From Helicobacteraceae bacterium (lineage in GTDB: Bacteria > Campylobacterota > Campylobacteria > Campylobacterales > Sulfurimonadaceae): 7,980 nucleotides of DNA. Shown here one piece after another: positions 1 to 6,585 of this stretch; position 1 is the first letter of the stretch; each line of letters starts with the position of its first letter. Both the position numbers and the translations under genes were made by a program. The notes below the pieces were generated by a model. It was not told the origin of the DNA, ran no database searches, and was given only the letters and a program-made list of their open reading frames with translations. Where the stretch lies: NCBI GenBank assembly GCA_027056525.1, contig JALUKO010000275.1:1-7980 (forward strand). Direction: 5' to 3'.

Positions 1-1108
1 TTTGTTTGTAGTTATACTCACAAATACCTATGGATATAAAGGTCACATCGCTACTGAGCTCATGGGAAATGATCGCGTTATTGACAGAGTCATAAATGTT
101 TTGTGCAAGTTGTGTCGCTTTTTCATTGGAGCATTCCGGAAGTAAGATGGCAAATTCTGTACCGTTCATTCTTGCAACTATAGAGTTATGAAACTCTTGT
201 GCGCAGAGAGTGAAGATATTGGCGATCTCTATGAAAAGCTCATCTACATTTTTGTGACCAATTTGCTCATTGGCTTCTATAACACCACTGAGTGAGATCA
301 TCATATTGATCCCCCCTCTGGAAGAAGCGTCGCTTTTGAGATAGGCAGGTAGTTTGTCTATAAGGTATTTACGGTTTTTGAGTCTGGTAGTTTGATCTAT
401 ATACTCCATCTCTTTATGTCTTTTAAGTTCCTCATTCCCTTTATCAAACATAGCTTTGACCTTTGTAACCATACTGTTCATACCGAGTACCACATCTCTG
501 AACTCTTTTGTATAGGGGATCTCCTCTTGGATGATAAACTCATGTCTTATGACAGCTTCAGCCTGTTGCTGTACCCTTTTGAGCGGTTTTAAAATTATAT
601 GTAAAAGCAGACCAAGAAGCACAAGGGCACAAATCGCTAAAATACTAAACGAGATAGTAAGACCCTTTAAGATACTATAGAGCTGATTGTATGCGTAGGT
701 GGTGTCGCTTTGTACATCCAAAATCCCAATAGGACTCCAACCCGCAGATACATTTGCAGATGCTATGGGTGCATCTATATCCACGATATCCAAAAACCAT
801 TTTGGCACATCACTGTGCTCACTCTCATTTTTGCGTTCATATACGATGTTGCCGTCTATATCGCTCAGTGATATATAATGGTAGTTCCCACTGTCAAAAT
901 TTGCATTGATCATAGTTGACATCATAGATATGTCACCATTGGCACTTCCAAGGGATAAACTCAACGAAGTAGCAGTGTTCTTGGCATCTTCATAAAGTCT
1001 TTCCTGCACAGAATGATTTGCACTTTTAAAGTTCAATGTTAAAACCGTTGTGAGTAAAATGATTAAAAATATTGATAGCAAAAGTGCTATTTGTCTGAAG
1101 AGTGTCAT
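1..1108 (-). CDS. lapD: LapD-like inner-membrane c-di-GMP receptor, 3' end cut by window edge
   Basis: Reading the minus strand from the ATG at 1108 gives 369 open codons to the window edge with no stop, so the C-terminus is missing. In order: a transmembrane helix (about residues 7-25); a periplasmic LapD/MoxY-type domain (about 28-145) with FDSGNY (71-76), VPKWF (101-105) and SAGWSPIG (121-128); a second helix (about 150-172); a HAMP-like linker (173-225); and a GGDEF domain from about 235 (YIDQTTRLKNR at 236-246). The GGDEF signature is degenerate, NGTEF at 315-319, so cyclase activity is unlikely. In the known family, an EAL domain that binds c-di-GMP follows, and LapD then sequesters LapG in the periplasm. 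Trp124 sits where Pseudomonas LapD has the Trp that contacts LapG. The start overlaps the lapG stop by 4 nt (ATGA) and has AAGGA upstream. The LapD call is firm; the EAL domain is inferred, not seen. Confidence 0.88.
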   Translation of the reverse strand, partial: MTLFRQIALLLSIFLIILLTTVLTLNFKSANHSVQERLYEDAKNTATSLSLSLGSANGDISMMSTMINANFDSGNYHYISLSDIDGNIVYERKNESEHSDVPKWFLDIVDIDAPIASANVSAGWSPIGILDVQSDTTYAYNQLYSILKGLTISFSILAICALVLLGLLLHIILKPLKRVQQQAEAVIRHEFIIQEEIPYTKEFRDVVLGMNSMVTKVKAMFDKGNEELKRHKEMEYIDQTTRLKNRKYLIDKLPAYLKSDASSRGGINMMISLSGVIEANEQIGHKNVDELFIEIANIFTLCAQEFHNSIVARMNGTEFAILLPECSNEKATQLAQNIYDSVNNAIISHELSSDVTFISIGICEYNYKQ

Positions 1109-1746
1109 ATCTTTTTCCTTTTCATGTTGAGTTTAAGTTCATCCCATTTTTTATGGGATTTGTGTTGTTTTATCTTTTTGCCTGTACCTGATTTTTCTGC
1201 CCTGTAGAGACTTTCACCATTAAAGTTATAAATAGGCAGTAGATCTTTTCTTTGTGATGCCGGAAAGATCTTTTTGTTGTTATTGTCTAAAATAAGAGGT
1301 TCGCTACGGGGTGTTTTAAAGTAGGTTAAGACCATGTGGGGTGCTTTAAATTTTGTAGAGCGAACATAGGTAAAGAAAAGCTTTTTTGAGTCGATCCCCA
1401 GATACAAAAGTGCAAAATATTTACTGATGACATAATCTTCACAATCACCCATGTCTTTACCCAGAAACTCCCACGGTGTCGCCCAGTAGTCTTTTTTGTT
1501 ATACACTTTCATGTCAGATGCGTACTTTACATCATTAAAAAAATCATTGACCGCTTTGAGCTTTTGCAGATCTGTTGCTTGTTTGGCATCATCAAGTACT
1601 GCTTGAAGATACAAAAATCTTTTTTTTGCAAAGATAGTATATTTTTTGGTTATTTTCTTTAGTAGGTCACTCTCCACATAAGGGGTGTCGGCATGAACAA
1701 TATTTATACATAATAAAAGCAATACAACTATTTTAGAGATATACAT
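1105..1746 (-). CDS. lapG: LapG-type periplasmic cysteine protease (transglutaminase-like)
   Basis: The protein has 213 residues, with a signal peptide (about 1-19; hydrophobic MYISKIVVLLLL stretch, likely cleavage after VHA). The bacterial transglutaminase-like cysteine protease fold shows the triad Cys102 (GDCEDY), His137 (APHMVLTY) and Asp154 (LILDN). The DCED motif at 101-104 matches the calcium-binding acidic residues around the LapG nucleophile. Spacings of 35 and 17 residues are close to those of characterised LapG proteins. In the known system LapG cuts the N-terminal retention module of a LapA-type adhesin and so releases biofilm cells, while c-di-GMP-bound LapD holds LapG inactive. 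The adjoining, 4-nt-overlapping lapD strongly supports this role. The C-terminal 30 residues are unusually basic (11 Lys, 1 Arg). Start: the ATG at 1746 gives a complete signal peptide; the upstream SD is weak (AAAGAA). No adhesin or type I exporter is in view. Confidence 0.9.
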   Translation of the reverse strand: MYISKIVVLLLLCINIVHADTPYVESDLLKKITKKYTIFAKKRFLYLQAVLDDAKQATDLQKLKAVNDFFNDVKYASDMKVYNKKDYWATPWEFLGKDMGDCEDYVISKYFALLYLGIDSKKLFFTYVRSTKFKAPHMVLTYFKTPRSEPLILDNNNKKIFPASQRKDLLPIYNFNGESLYRAEKSGTGKKIKQHKSHKKWDELKLNMKRKKI

Positions 1747-1774
1747 AATGTTCTTTGTGAATGTTTTTGCAATG

Positions 1775-1780
1775 ATTATA
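1775..1780 (-). promoter_or_regulatory. -10 box of probable lapGD promoter
   Basis: Read on the minus strand this is a perfect TATAAT, 28 nt upstream of the lapG ATG, giving an untranslated leader of roughly 22 nt. It is preceded by a T-run (TATTTTTAG). No convincing -35 hexamer lies at 16-18 nt; this fits Campylobacterota housekeeping promoters, which often rely on the -10 box and upstream T-rich stretches. It suggests lapGD can be transcribed independently of the radical SAM gene, which ends 66 nt upstream of lapG. Confidence 0.55.
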
Positions 1781-1812
1781 CTAAAAATATAGTACTACAT
1801 AGGTTAAAATCT

Positions 1813-3312
1813 TTAGAGTTGTCTTTTGTTAAAACCTGAACTTCCGGCTTTTGCCTTGATGCGAAACTCTTTGGCATAAGGTTTTAAGTAGCTTGGGATC
1901 GCTCTGCCTTTGAGTTTCATCATATCTTCTAGCATCTTCGAAGCAACAAGCTCTTTTGGAAGTTTCTTTATTTGGGTTAAGTAAGTAAAGAGCAACTCCC
2001 CAAGTCTTTGCAGGGAGATCTTGTATGTTGATTGTGTTTGTTCATATATCCAAAGACTCAAGGCATAAAAGTTTTTGTACACACTCTCATTTTCCCATAG
2101 AAGCACGATGCTTTGTTTAAAATTTCCACTGTTATAAGTAAGATCCCAAAATCTTGCAAAGCGTTTCATTGTTTGGATATCTAAAAAAGAGAGCTCATTG
2201 TTTTGTAAGATATCATAAGGGGGTATGTCACTGTAGATCATACCATACTCTATGTCATGGCGGCTTATATGAGTGCCTGAGAGTTTTTTGAGTATCCCTA
2301 TTTGGATTTCACAGCTACTTAAACCAACAAGTTCATCGAGATTTGCTCCAAAACTCTCCAGACTCTCACCCGGAAGTCCTACAATAAGATCAAGGTGCAT
2401 ATGTGCGTGTGTTTGCTGTTCCAAAAACAGGATGTTTTCTTTGATTTTTTCAAGTTTGAGGGGTCTTGAGATATTTTGGGCGATTTTTGGATTGAGTGTT
2501 TGAATACCTATCTCAAGCTGTAGTGCTCCATGAGGAAACTGGGCGATCTTCTCTTTTATGGATGATGGAAAATGATCGGGAATAACTTCAAAGTGTGCAA
2601 AATAGGGAGGCTCTTTAGAGAGGAAAAAGTCAAGTATTTTGTTGGCTGTTTTCATGTTGAGGTTAAAAGTTCTGTCTATGAACTTAAAACTTCTCACCCC
2701 TTTGTTCCATAATTGTTCAAACTCTTCAAGGATAGCATCAAGCTCAAAGGCTCGAACCCTTTCATCCATAGAGGAGAGACAAAATTCACACTCAAAAGGG
2801 CAGCCGCGTGAGACTTCTACATAGATATAGCGGTTTTGTATATCGTTTTGTGTGTAGTATTTGTAGGGTGTTTGTATATCTTTAAGAGAGGGAGCACTCA
2901 TTTTTATGATTTTTTCTTTTGGAGAGTTGTTTTGCTCTATTTCTTTACAAAGTTGATAAAAAGCAAGGTCACCTTCACCCTGAATGATATAATCAGCAGC
3001 ATCAAAATTTACACGAAACGGCAGGTAGGTAACTTCGGGACCACCAAGAACTATGGTTACATCTGGTGCAATTTTTTTCAAGATATGGATAAGCTTTGCA
3101 CATTCACTCGCATTCCAAATATAGACACCGATACCTATGAGCTCTGCTTCACTCAGAAGTAGCTTCTCAGCGATTGTTTGTATAGAATCATTGATACTAA
3201 ATTCCAAAAGAGTTGTAGAGCTTTGAAACTCTTGTAGATTTGCATAGAGATATCTAAGACCGATGGAGCTGTGGGTATATCTGGCATTGAGTGTTGTAAG
3301 AGTGATGTTCAT
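1813..3312 (-). CDS. B12-binding domain radical SAM protein, DUF4080 type
   Basis: From the ATG at 3312 the protein has 499 residues. An N-terminal Rossmann-like B12-binding domain (about 1-130) carries the NARYTHSSIGLRYLYANL block near the start, a GGPE loop (90-93) and QGEGD (111-115). The radical SAM core follows, with the CxxxCxxC cluster at Cys171, Cys175 and Cys178 (SRGCPFECEFC), then EIGIQTLNP and LDLIVGLPGE strands. A C-terminal region from about 360 matches the DUF4080 type. The family is expected to bind a [4Fe-4S] cluster and generate a 5'-deoxyadenosyl radical; the substrate is unknown. The DxHxxG cobalamin loop is not evident, so cobalamin use is unproven. In-frame starts also exist at 3327 (ATG) and 3333 (TTG). 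I chose 3312 because the conserved block begins directly after MNITLTTL and a -10 box lies just upstream. No nearby gene hints at a pathway. Confidence 0.85.
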   Translation of the reverse strand: MNITLTTLNARYTHSSIGLRYLYANLQEFQSSTTLLEFSINDSIQTIAEKLLLSEAELIGIGVYIWNASECAKLIHILKKIAPDVTIVLGGPEVTYLPFRVNFDAADYIIQGEGDLAFYQLCKEIEQNNSPKEKIIKMSAPSLKDIQTPYKYYTQNDIQNRYIYVEVSRGCPFECEFCLSSMDERVRAFELDAILEEFEQLWNKGVRSFKFIDRTFNLNMKTANKILDFFLSKEPPYFAHFEVIPDHFPSSIKEKIAQFPHGALQLEIGIQTLNPKIAQNISRPLKLEKIKENILFLEQQTHAHMHLDLIVGLPGESLESFGANLDELVGLSSCEIQIGILKKLSGTHISRHDIEYGMIYSDIPPYDILQNNELSFLDIQTMKRFARFWDLTYNSGNFKQSIVLLWENESVYKNFYALSLWIYEQTQSTYKISLQRLGELLFTYLTQIKKLPKELVASKMLEDMMKLKGRAIPSYLKPYAKEFRIKAKAGSSGFNKRQL

Positions 3313-3317
3313 GTGGT

Positions 3318-3326
3318 ATTTTAGCA
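3318..3326 (-). promoter_or_regulatory. Extended -10 box immediately upstream of the radical SAM start
   Basis: Read on the minus strand this is TGCTAAAAT, an extended -10 (TGn plus TAAAAT). Only 5 nt separate it from the ATG at 3312, so a transcript would begin at or within a base or two of the start codon and be leaderless. No SD sequence precedes any of the three candidate starts, which agrees. The -35 region is only TTTTTA-like. If the real start is 3327 or 3333, this match is coincidental. Confidence 0.4.
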
Positions 3327-3330
3327 TAAA

Positions 3331-3370
3331 CAAGCCAAGCTAAAAAGGAGGGGAGAAAAGCTTTGGCTTG
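3331..3370. repeat. Inverted repeat CAAGCCAA/TTGGCTTG upstream of the radical SAM gene
   Basis: Perfect 8-bp arms at 3331-3338 and 3363-3370 are separated by 24 nt. GC at 3339-3340 can extend the pairing with GC at 3360-3361, leaving a one-base bulge. Arm centres are 32 bp apart, about three helical turns. Relative to the -10 box at 3318-3323, one arm falls between -10 and -35 and the other upstream of -35. That placement suits an operator or a DNA loop; a stem-loop in a longer leader is the alternative. There is no U-run on either strand, so a terminator is unlikely. Confidence 0.45.
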
Positions 3371-3471
3371 ATTGTCTAAATAGTTGTTAATAGTATCTTT
3401 TTCTCATTTATGAAAGGGGGGAAAACATAATTGAGATACCGAAAGTATATTCATTCTAAGTAAATACTAGG

Positions 3472-3509
3472 TAAACATATAACAATTACTAAAAATTGTT
3501 ATATGTTTA
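3472..3509 (-). terminator. Perfect 16-bp hairpin directly after the receptor stop codon
   Basis: Arms TAAACATATAACAATT (3472-3487) and their exact reverse complement (3494-3509) flank a 6-nt loop. The stem begins 2 nt after the TAA at 3512-3514. It is very AT-rich and is followed on the minus strand by CCTAG rather than a U-run, so it is not a textbook intrinsic terminator. It may stop transcription weakly or protect the 3' end of the mRNA from exonucleases. Because it is symmetric, it could act on either strand. The structure is certain; its role is inferred. Confidence 0.6.
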
Positions 3510-3511
3510 AA

Positions 3512-4948
3512 TTATATGGTTTTGTTATATTCATCAAGCATAGCATTGAGTTTTTTATAAAGCTCTAGAGACGCATCTTCCATCACTTGGAAGTTCTCGA
3601 CAATATGTTTAGGATTATCATATTTTAATGCGGAATCATCTTTGACATATTCAAAGTTTTTAAACACAGAGTTGTGCACCAGAGCATGAGGTGCATCAAG
3701 CTCTTTAAATGCTTTTGTATGACCAAAACGCTCTTCACCGACGCCAAGGTACCATTTACCCATACGGCAATTTTTGTGATCACTGATAAGCGCATTTTTA
3801 TCGGACTCTAAGATAATTGAATATGCTTGAGATTTGAAGATGATGTGATCAACTTTGACAAGTGTTGTAAAAAGTCTGTTTTGCACTTTAACAGCGGCAA
3901 TGGAAGATTCTTTTGCAAGAGAATTAAGATGTGTAAATGTATTTTCAAACTCATGGATCACATTGTTTGAATCTTGCGCAATCTTAGAGATGTTATCAGA
4001 GTTACTTCGCATATCATTGGCATCTTGTTGCAGGGTAGAGATATTGATCTCGATCTCGTTCGTCGCTTTTTGTGTGCGCTCTGCAAGTTTTCTCACTTCA
4101 TCGGCTACAACAGCAAAGCCTCGTCCATGCTCTCCAGCTCGTGCTGCTTCTATGGCTGCATTGAGTGCAAGAAGGTTTGTTTGATCTGCAATATCTTTGA
4201 TAAGACTGATAACTTCTGAGATCTCGTTGGAGCGTTGCTCAAGACTTATAATACCCTCATGGCTTGATCCGATAAGATCTACCAAATGGGTGAGCTTTTG
4301 AGCAATATCGACAACACTTTGCAAACTTTTCGATGACTCCTGGGCTGTCTTTTGTGCTACATCAGCGATCTCTTCAGCGTCATTTTGTGTTGTGTTAATA
4401 TCATCTTGAATAACAACAAGCCCTGCACTTACACCGCCTCCGAGTGTACTGAGGTTATGGGAGAGTTCCCCTCTTATTTTTGTTTCATACCCATTTGCTA
4501 TAGAAGCTATAGCCTTATTGAGATCATTAGCGGTGGAGCGAAAAATACCATGAAGTCCGGCAGGAAAAGTACGTCTGTATGTTTTTCCTGTGGAAGCATT
4601 TTCTATGGTTGTATGAACATCTCTCATAAAGGCTTCTAGTTGATCGAGTGCATCATTTATATTCCAGGCGAGCTTAGAAAGCTCAGAGTCGTCATCCGGT
4701 ATGTGAGTGATCCTGTCTTCAAGATCACCCTGTGCGGATTTTTGTAAAACCCTGTGAATAGATTTTTTTATGAGAGTATCTGTCGGTGTTTCAGAGTTAT
4801 CCGGTATAACAATGGAGAGGATGACAACTAAAAAACTTACAGCAGCCAAAAGATACTGTGCAAAAATAAGGCCATAAACACCAATAGCTACAAGCGTGAT
4901 GAAAAGTACTACTGTTCTTTTACTCTTGAATAGAGATGATAAATTCAT
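3512..4948 (-). CDS. Methyl-accepting chemotaxis protein with C-terminal CZB zinc domain (CetA-like)
   Basis: The protein has 478 residues. Two close transmembrane helices (about 13-31 and 33-49) with almost no periplasmic loop mean it cannot sense external ligands in the usual way. A HAMP-like linker region (about 60-150) precedes the coiled-coil signalling hairpin, whose tip is DQTNLLALNAAIEAARAGE (255-273), the CheA/CheW contact. A CZB domain (about 360-440) follows, with probable zinc ligands His368, Cys394 (in HKNCRMGKWY), His421 and His425 (HALVH). The Cys-to-His spacing of 27 and His-x3-His match known CZB domains. The gene overlaps the upstream PAS gene by 29 nt and has AAGGAG about 9 nt before its ATG, so the two are translationally coupled. 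Membrane anchoring plus a separate PAS partner is the CetA/CetB arrangement for energy taxis. CZB domains such as that of Helicobacter TlpD respond to zinc and hypochlorous acid. No C-terminal CheR-binding pentapeptide is present. Confidence 0.9.
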   Translation of the reverse strand: MNLSSLFKSKRTVVLFITLVAIGVYGLIFAQYLLAAVSFLVVILSIVIPDNSETPTDTLIKKSIHRVLQKSAQGDLEDRITHIPDDDSELSKLAWNINDALDQLEAFMRDVHTTIENASTGKTYRRTFPAGLHGIFRSTANDLNKAIASIANGYETKIRGELSHNLSTLGGGVSAGLVVIQDDINTTQNDAEEIADVAQKTAQESSKSLQSVVDIAQKLTHLVDLIGSSHEGIISLEQRSNEISEVISLIKDIADQTNLLALNAAIEAARAGEHGRGFAVVADEVRKLAERTQKATNEIEINISTLQQDANDMRSNSDNISKIAQDSNNVIHEFENTFTHLNSLAKESSIAAVKVQNRLFTTLVKVDHIIFKSQAYSIILESDKNALISDHKNCRMGKWYLGVGEERFGHTKAFKELDAPHALVHNSVFKNFEYVKDDSALKYDNPKHIVENFQVMEDASLELYKKLNAMLDEYNKTI

Positions 4949-5405
4949 CGTAACCCACTCCTTTTTCTTTTAAAATATCTGTTAAAATTTTAAACGAGGC
5001 ATCTACACCACTGCTTTTTTCAACCTCTAACATCTTTGCATAAAGGGGTTTGATGATCTCAAGAGCTTTTTGGTTTGGCTGGCGCCGTACGGAGTAATAC
5101 CCTACAAGATTGCCTCTCTCATCAAGTGAGGCCGTAATATTTGCAAAAACCCAGTACTCATTGTCGTTTTTTGTTTTATTGAGCACATACGCAAATACCT
5201 CCTCTTTTTTAACAATAGTATCCCAAAGGTATTTAAAAACTGCCTTGGGCATTTGAGGATGGCGGATAATGTTGTGTGGTGCTCCTAGAAGCTCCTCTTC
5301 TGAGTACTCTGCCATCTCCATAAAAATTTTATTAACGTAGGTTATTTTCCCTTTTAAATCGGTTTTAGAGACTATAAAATCGTTCTCTTTCATATGTTTT
5401 TCCAT
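4920..5405 (-). CDS. Aer/CetB-like PAS redox-sensor protein
   Basis: The protein has 161 residues and is soluble. A single PAS domain (about 8-112) is of the Aer type, with ITYVNKIF (21-28, Asn25 at the flavin-contact position), GAPHNIIRHP (41-50), MPKAVFKYLW (52-61), EYWVFANIT (83-91) and GYYSVRR (102-108). A helical tail (113-161) may contact the receptor. The family binds FAD and reports redox or electron-transport state to a receptor; in Campylobacter CetB does this as a separate protein for CetA. Here the next gene encodes a receptor lacking a periplasmic domain, so partnership is very likely. Oddity: the usual RHPDMP motif reads RHPQMP (Gln51 for Asp), which may change flavin binding or set point. 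The ATG at 5405 has AAAGGGAA upstream; an alternative ATG at 5393 lacks one. The symbol cetB is not assigned because orthology is unproven. Confidence 0.85.
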   Translation of the reverse strand: MEKHMKENDFIVSKTDLKGKITYVNKIFMEMAEYSEEELLGAPHNIIRHPQMPKAVFKYLWDTIVKKEEVFAYVLNKTKNDNEYWVFANITASLDERGNLVGYYSVRRQPNQKALEIIKPLYAKMLEVEKSSGVDASFKILTDILKEKGVGYDEFIISIQE

Positions 5406-5435
5406 AGTTCCCTTTACCTTATACTCTAAATTTGT

Positions 5436-5443
5436 GTTATAAT
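5436..5443. promoter_or_regulatory. Overlapping divergent -10 boxes between the PAS and MFS genes
   Basis: The 67-bp spacer 5406-5472 must hold promoters for both directions. On the plus strand TATAAT (5438-5443) would give a start near 5450 and a leader of about 23 nt for the MFS gene. On the minus strand TATAAC (5441 to 5436) would start near 5429 for the PAS-receptor operon. The two hexamers share four base pairs, so RNA polymerase could occupy only one at a time. The -35 regions are poor on both strands (TTACCT-like for plus). No sigma-28 or sigma-54 consensus is visible. Confidence 0.45.
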
Positions 5444-5472
5444 TTTGATATGATACCTATAAATATTGATAT

Positions 5473-6585
5473 ATGTCAACACTTTTAGCGACATTTTACT
5501 TTTTTTATTTTGCAATTGTTGGGGTGTATATTATATTTATGCCAAAAGTACTTTCTATGGCAGGTTACAGTGCAAGTGAGATAGGGATCATTTTTGCAGC
5601 AGGACCTTTGGTTCGTTTTGTACTCCCTTTTGCTTTTGCAAAAGGGTTAAAGCTCAATGGAAAAAATTTTAATGCAGCACTTCTCATTATGCTTGTGAGT
5701 GCCATCGCATTTGCCCTTTCACTTGAGCATTTTTACAGGCTCTTACTAGCCAATATATGTTTTGGAATAGGGCTCAGCATAGTGCTTCCATATATTGAAC
5801 TGATCTCTTTGGAGTCTTTGGGCAAAGAGCGTTATGGGAAGATAAGACTTTTTGGCTCTGTCGGATTTGTTTTAGTAGCTTTGGTCTTGGTGAAGTTTTT
5901 AGACTCAGCGGATGTGGCACTCATATATCTCGTATCGCTTACCTTTTTAACGACTCTCGTCGCATTTGTGATCGCACGTAATTCCCATGACACCATAAAC
6001 AAAGCAAAAGATATTCAAAATGACATCAGTTTGCTGAGAGATTGGAAGTTATGGCTGGGACTCACTTTAATGCAGGTAAGTTTTGGTGCCTTTTATAACT
6101 TTTTTACTATTTATGAAACAGATCATGGAGTAGGTCTTGATATGACTATATATCTTTGGAGCTTTGGTGTATTGGCTGAGATCTTGATGCTGTACTTTCA
6201 GGGTAGGTTTTTAAGAAGTAACCTTCTAATCATTTTGCAGATCACTACATTTGCAAGTGCTTTTCGATGGTTTTTGATCTTTTTATTCCCTCAAAATCTC
6301 CCTGTACTCTTTTTTGCACAAAGTTTACATGCGCTAAGTTTTGCACTGTTTCACTCAGCTGCTATCAGTTATCTGTTTCATTTGTATAAACACAGATCAC
6401 TTGCACAGCAGTTTTTCTCAGGTATCACCTATGGGTTTGGCGGATTTGTCGGAGCTCTGTTGGCAGGGTATGTTTATGAGTTGTTCCCTGCATATCTGTT
6501 TTTGAGCTCATCAGCCATTGCATTTGCTGCATTTGTCTCTCTTTATCTGTGGCATCAAAATTCAAAAATAAAAGCGGTTTCCTGA
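5473..6585 (+). CDS. MFS transporter, MFS_1-like/HcaT-type
   Basis: The protein has 370 residues with about 12 hydrophobic helices in two six-helix halves, separated by a polar cytoplasmic loop (about 169-190). The block RYGKIRLFGSVGFVLV (119-134) at the start of helix 5 is typical of the MFS_1-like (HcaT/LacY-related) group, as is the FRWFLIFLFP stretch in the second half. These are inner-membrane, usually proton-coupled carriers; the substrate cannot be told from sequence. An in-frame TGA lies 6 nt before the ATG at 5473, fixing it as the first possible start. No SD sequence is visible, only an AT-rich leader. The gene diverges from the PAS gene, and its last 31 bp overlap the convergent DUF481 gene, with no terminator between them. 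Confidence 0.85.
   Translation: MSTLLATFYFFYFAIVGVYIIFMPKVLSMAGYSASEIGIIFAAGPLVRFVLPFAFAKGLKLNGKNFNAALLIMLVSAIAFALSLEHFYRLLLANICFGIGLSIVLPYIELISLESLGKERYGKIRLFGSVGFVLVALVLVKFLDSADVALIYLVSLTFLTTLVAFVIARNSHDTINKAKDIQNDISLLRDWKLWLGLTLMQVSFGAFYNFFTIYETDHGVGLDMTIYLWSFGVLAEILMLYFQGRFLRSNLLIILQITTFASAFRWFLIFLFPQNLPVLFFAQSLHALSFALFHSAAISYLFHLYKHRSLAQQFFSGITYGFGGFVGALLAGYVYELFPAYLFLSSSAIAFAAFVSLYLWHQNSKIKAVS

Larger units (their letters stand above)
3313..3511. other. Intergenic region between receptor stop and radical SAM start
   Basis: This is the largest gene-free stretch in the window. It holds the hairpin behind the receptor gene (3472-3509), the inverted repeat at 3331-3370 and the putative -10 box next to the radical SAM start. 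A second TATACT-like -10 on the minus strand lies near 3443-3448. The middle portion (about 3371-3440) contains a G6 run at 3416-3421. I see no riboswitch consensus, tRNA or convincing small ORF on either strand. Confidence 0.6.

Noticed and set aside
392..592. Short plus-strand ORF inside lapD
   Set aside because: It is antisense to the HAMP/GGDEF linker region of lapD and shows no start signals or domain.
1779..1796. Small TACTA/TAGTA hairpin as a terminator for the radical SAM gene
   Set aside because: Only 5 AT-rich base pairs; too weak, and it overlaps the better-supported -10 region of lapG.
2273..3162. Plus-strand ORFs opposite the radical SAM gene
   Set aside because: They lack recognisable domains and lie wholly antisense to a well-supported gene.
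3343..3355. AAAAAGGAGGGGA on the plus strand as a ribosome binding site
   Set aside because: No start codon lies at a workable distance downstream; only a few-codon frame opens at 3410.
3416..3421. G6 run as a phase-variation tract (also C6 at 311-316 within lapD)
   Set aside because: Both are shorter than the usual variable tracts in Campylobacterota; the first is not in a gene and the second sits in an intact frame.
3855..4639. Plus-strand ORFs opposite the chemoreceptor
   Set aside because: They are antisense shadows of the conserved signalling domain, with Cys/Ser-rich low-complexity translations.
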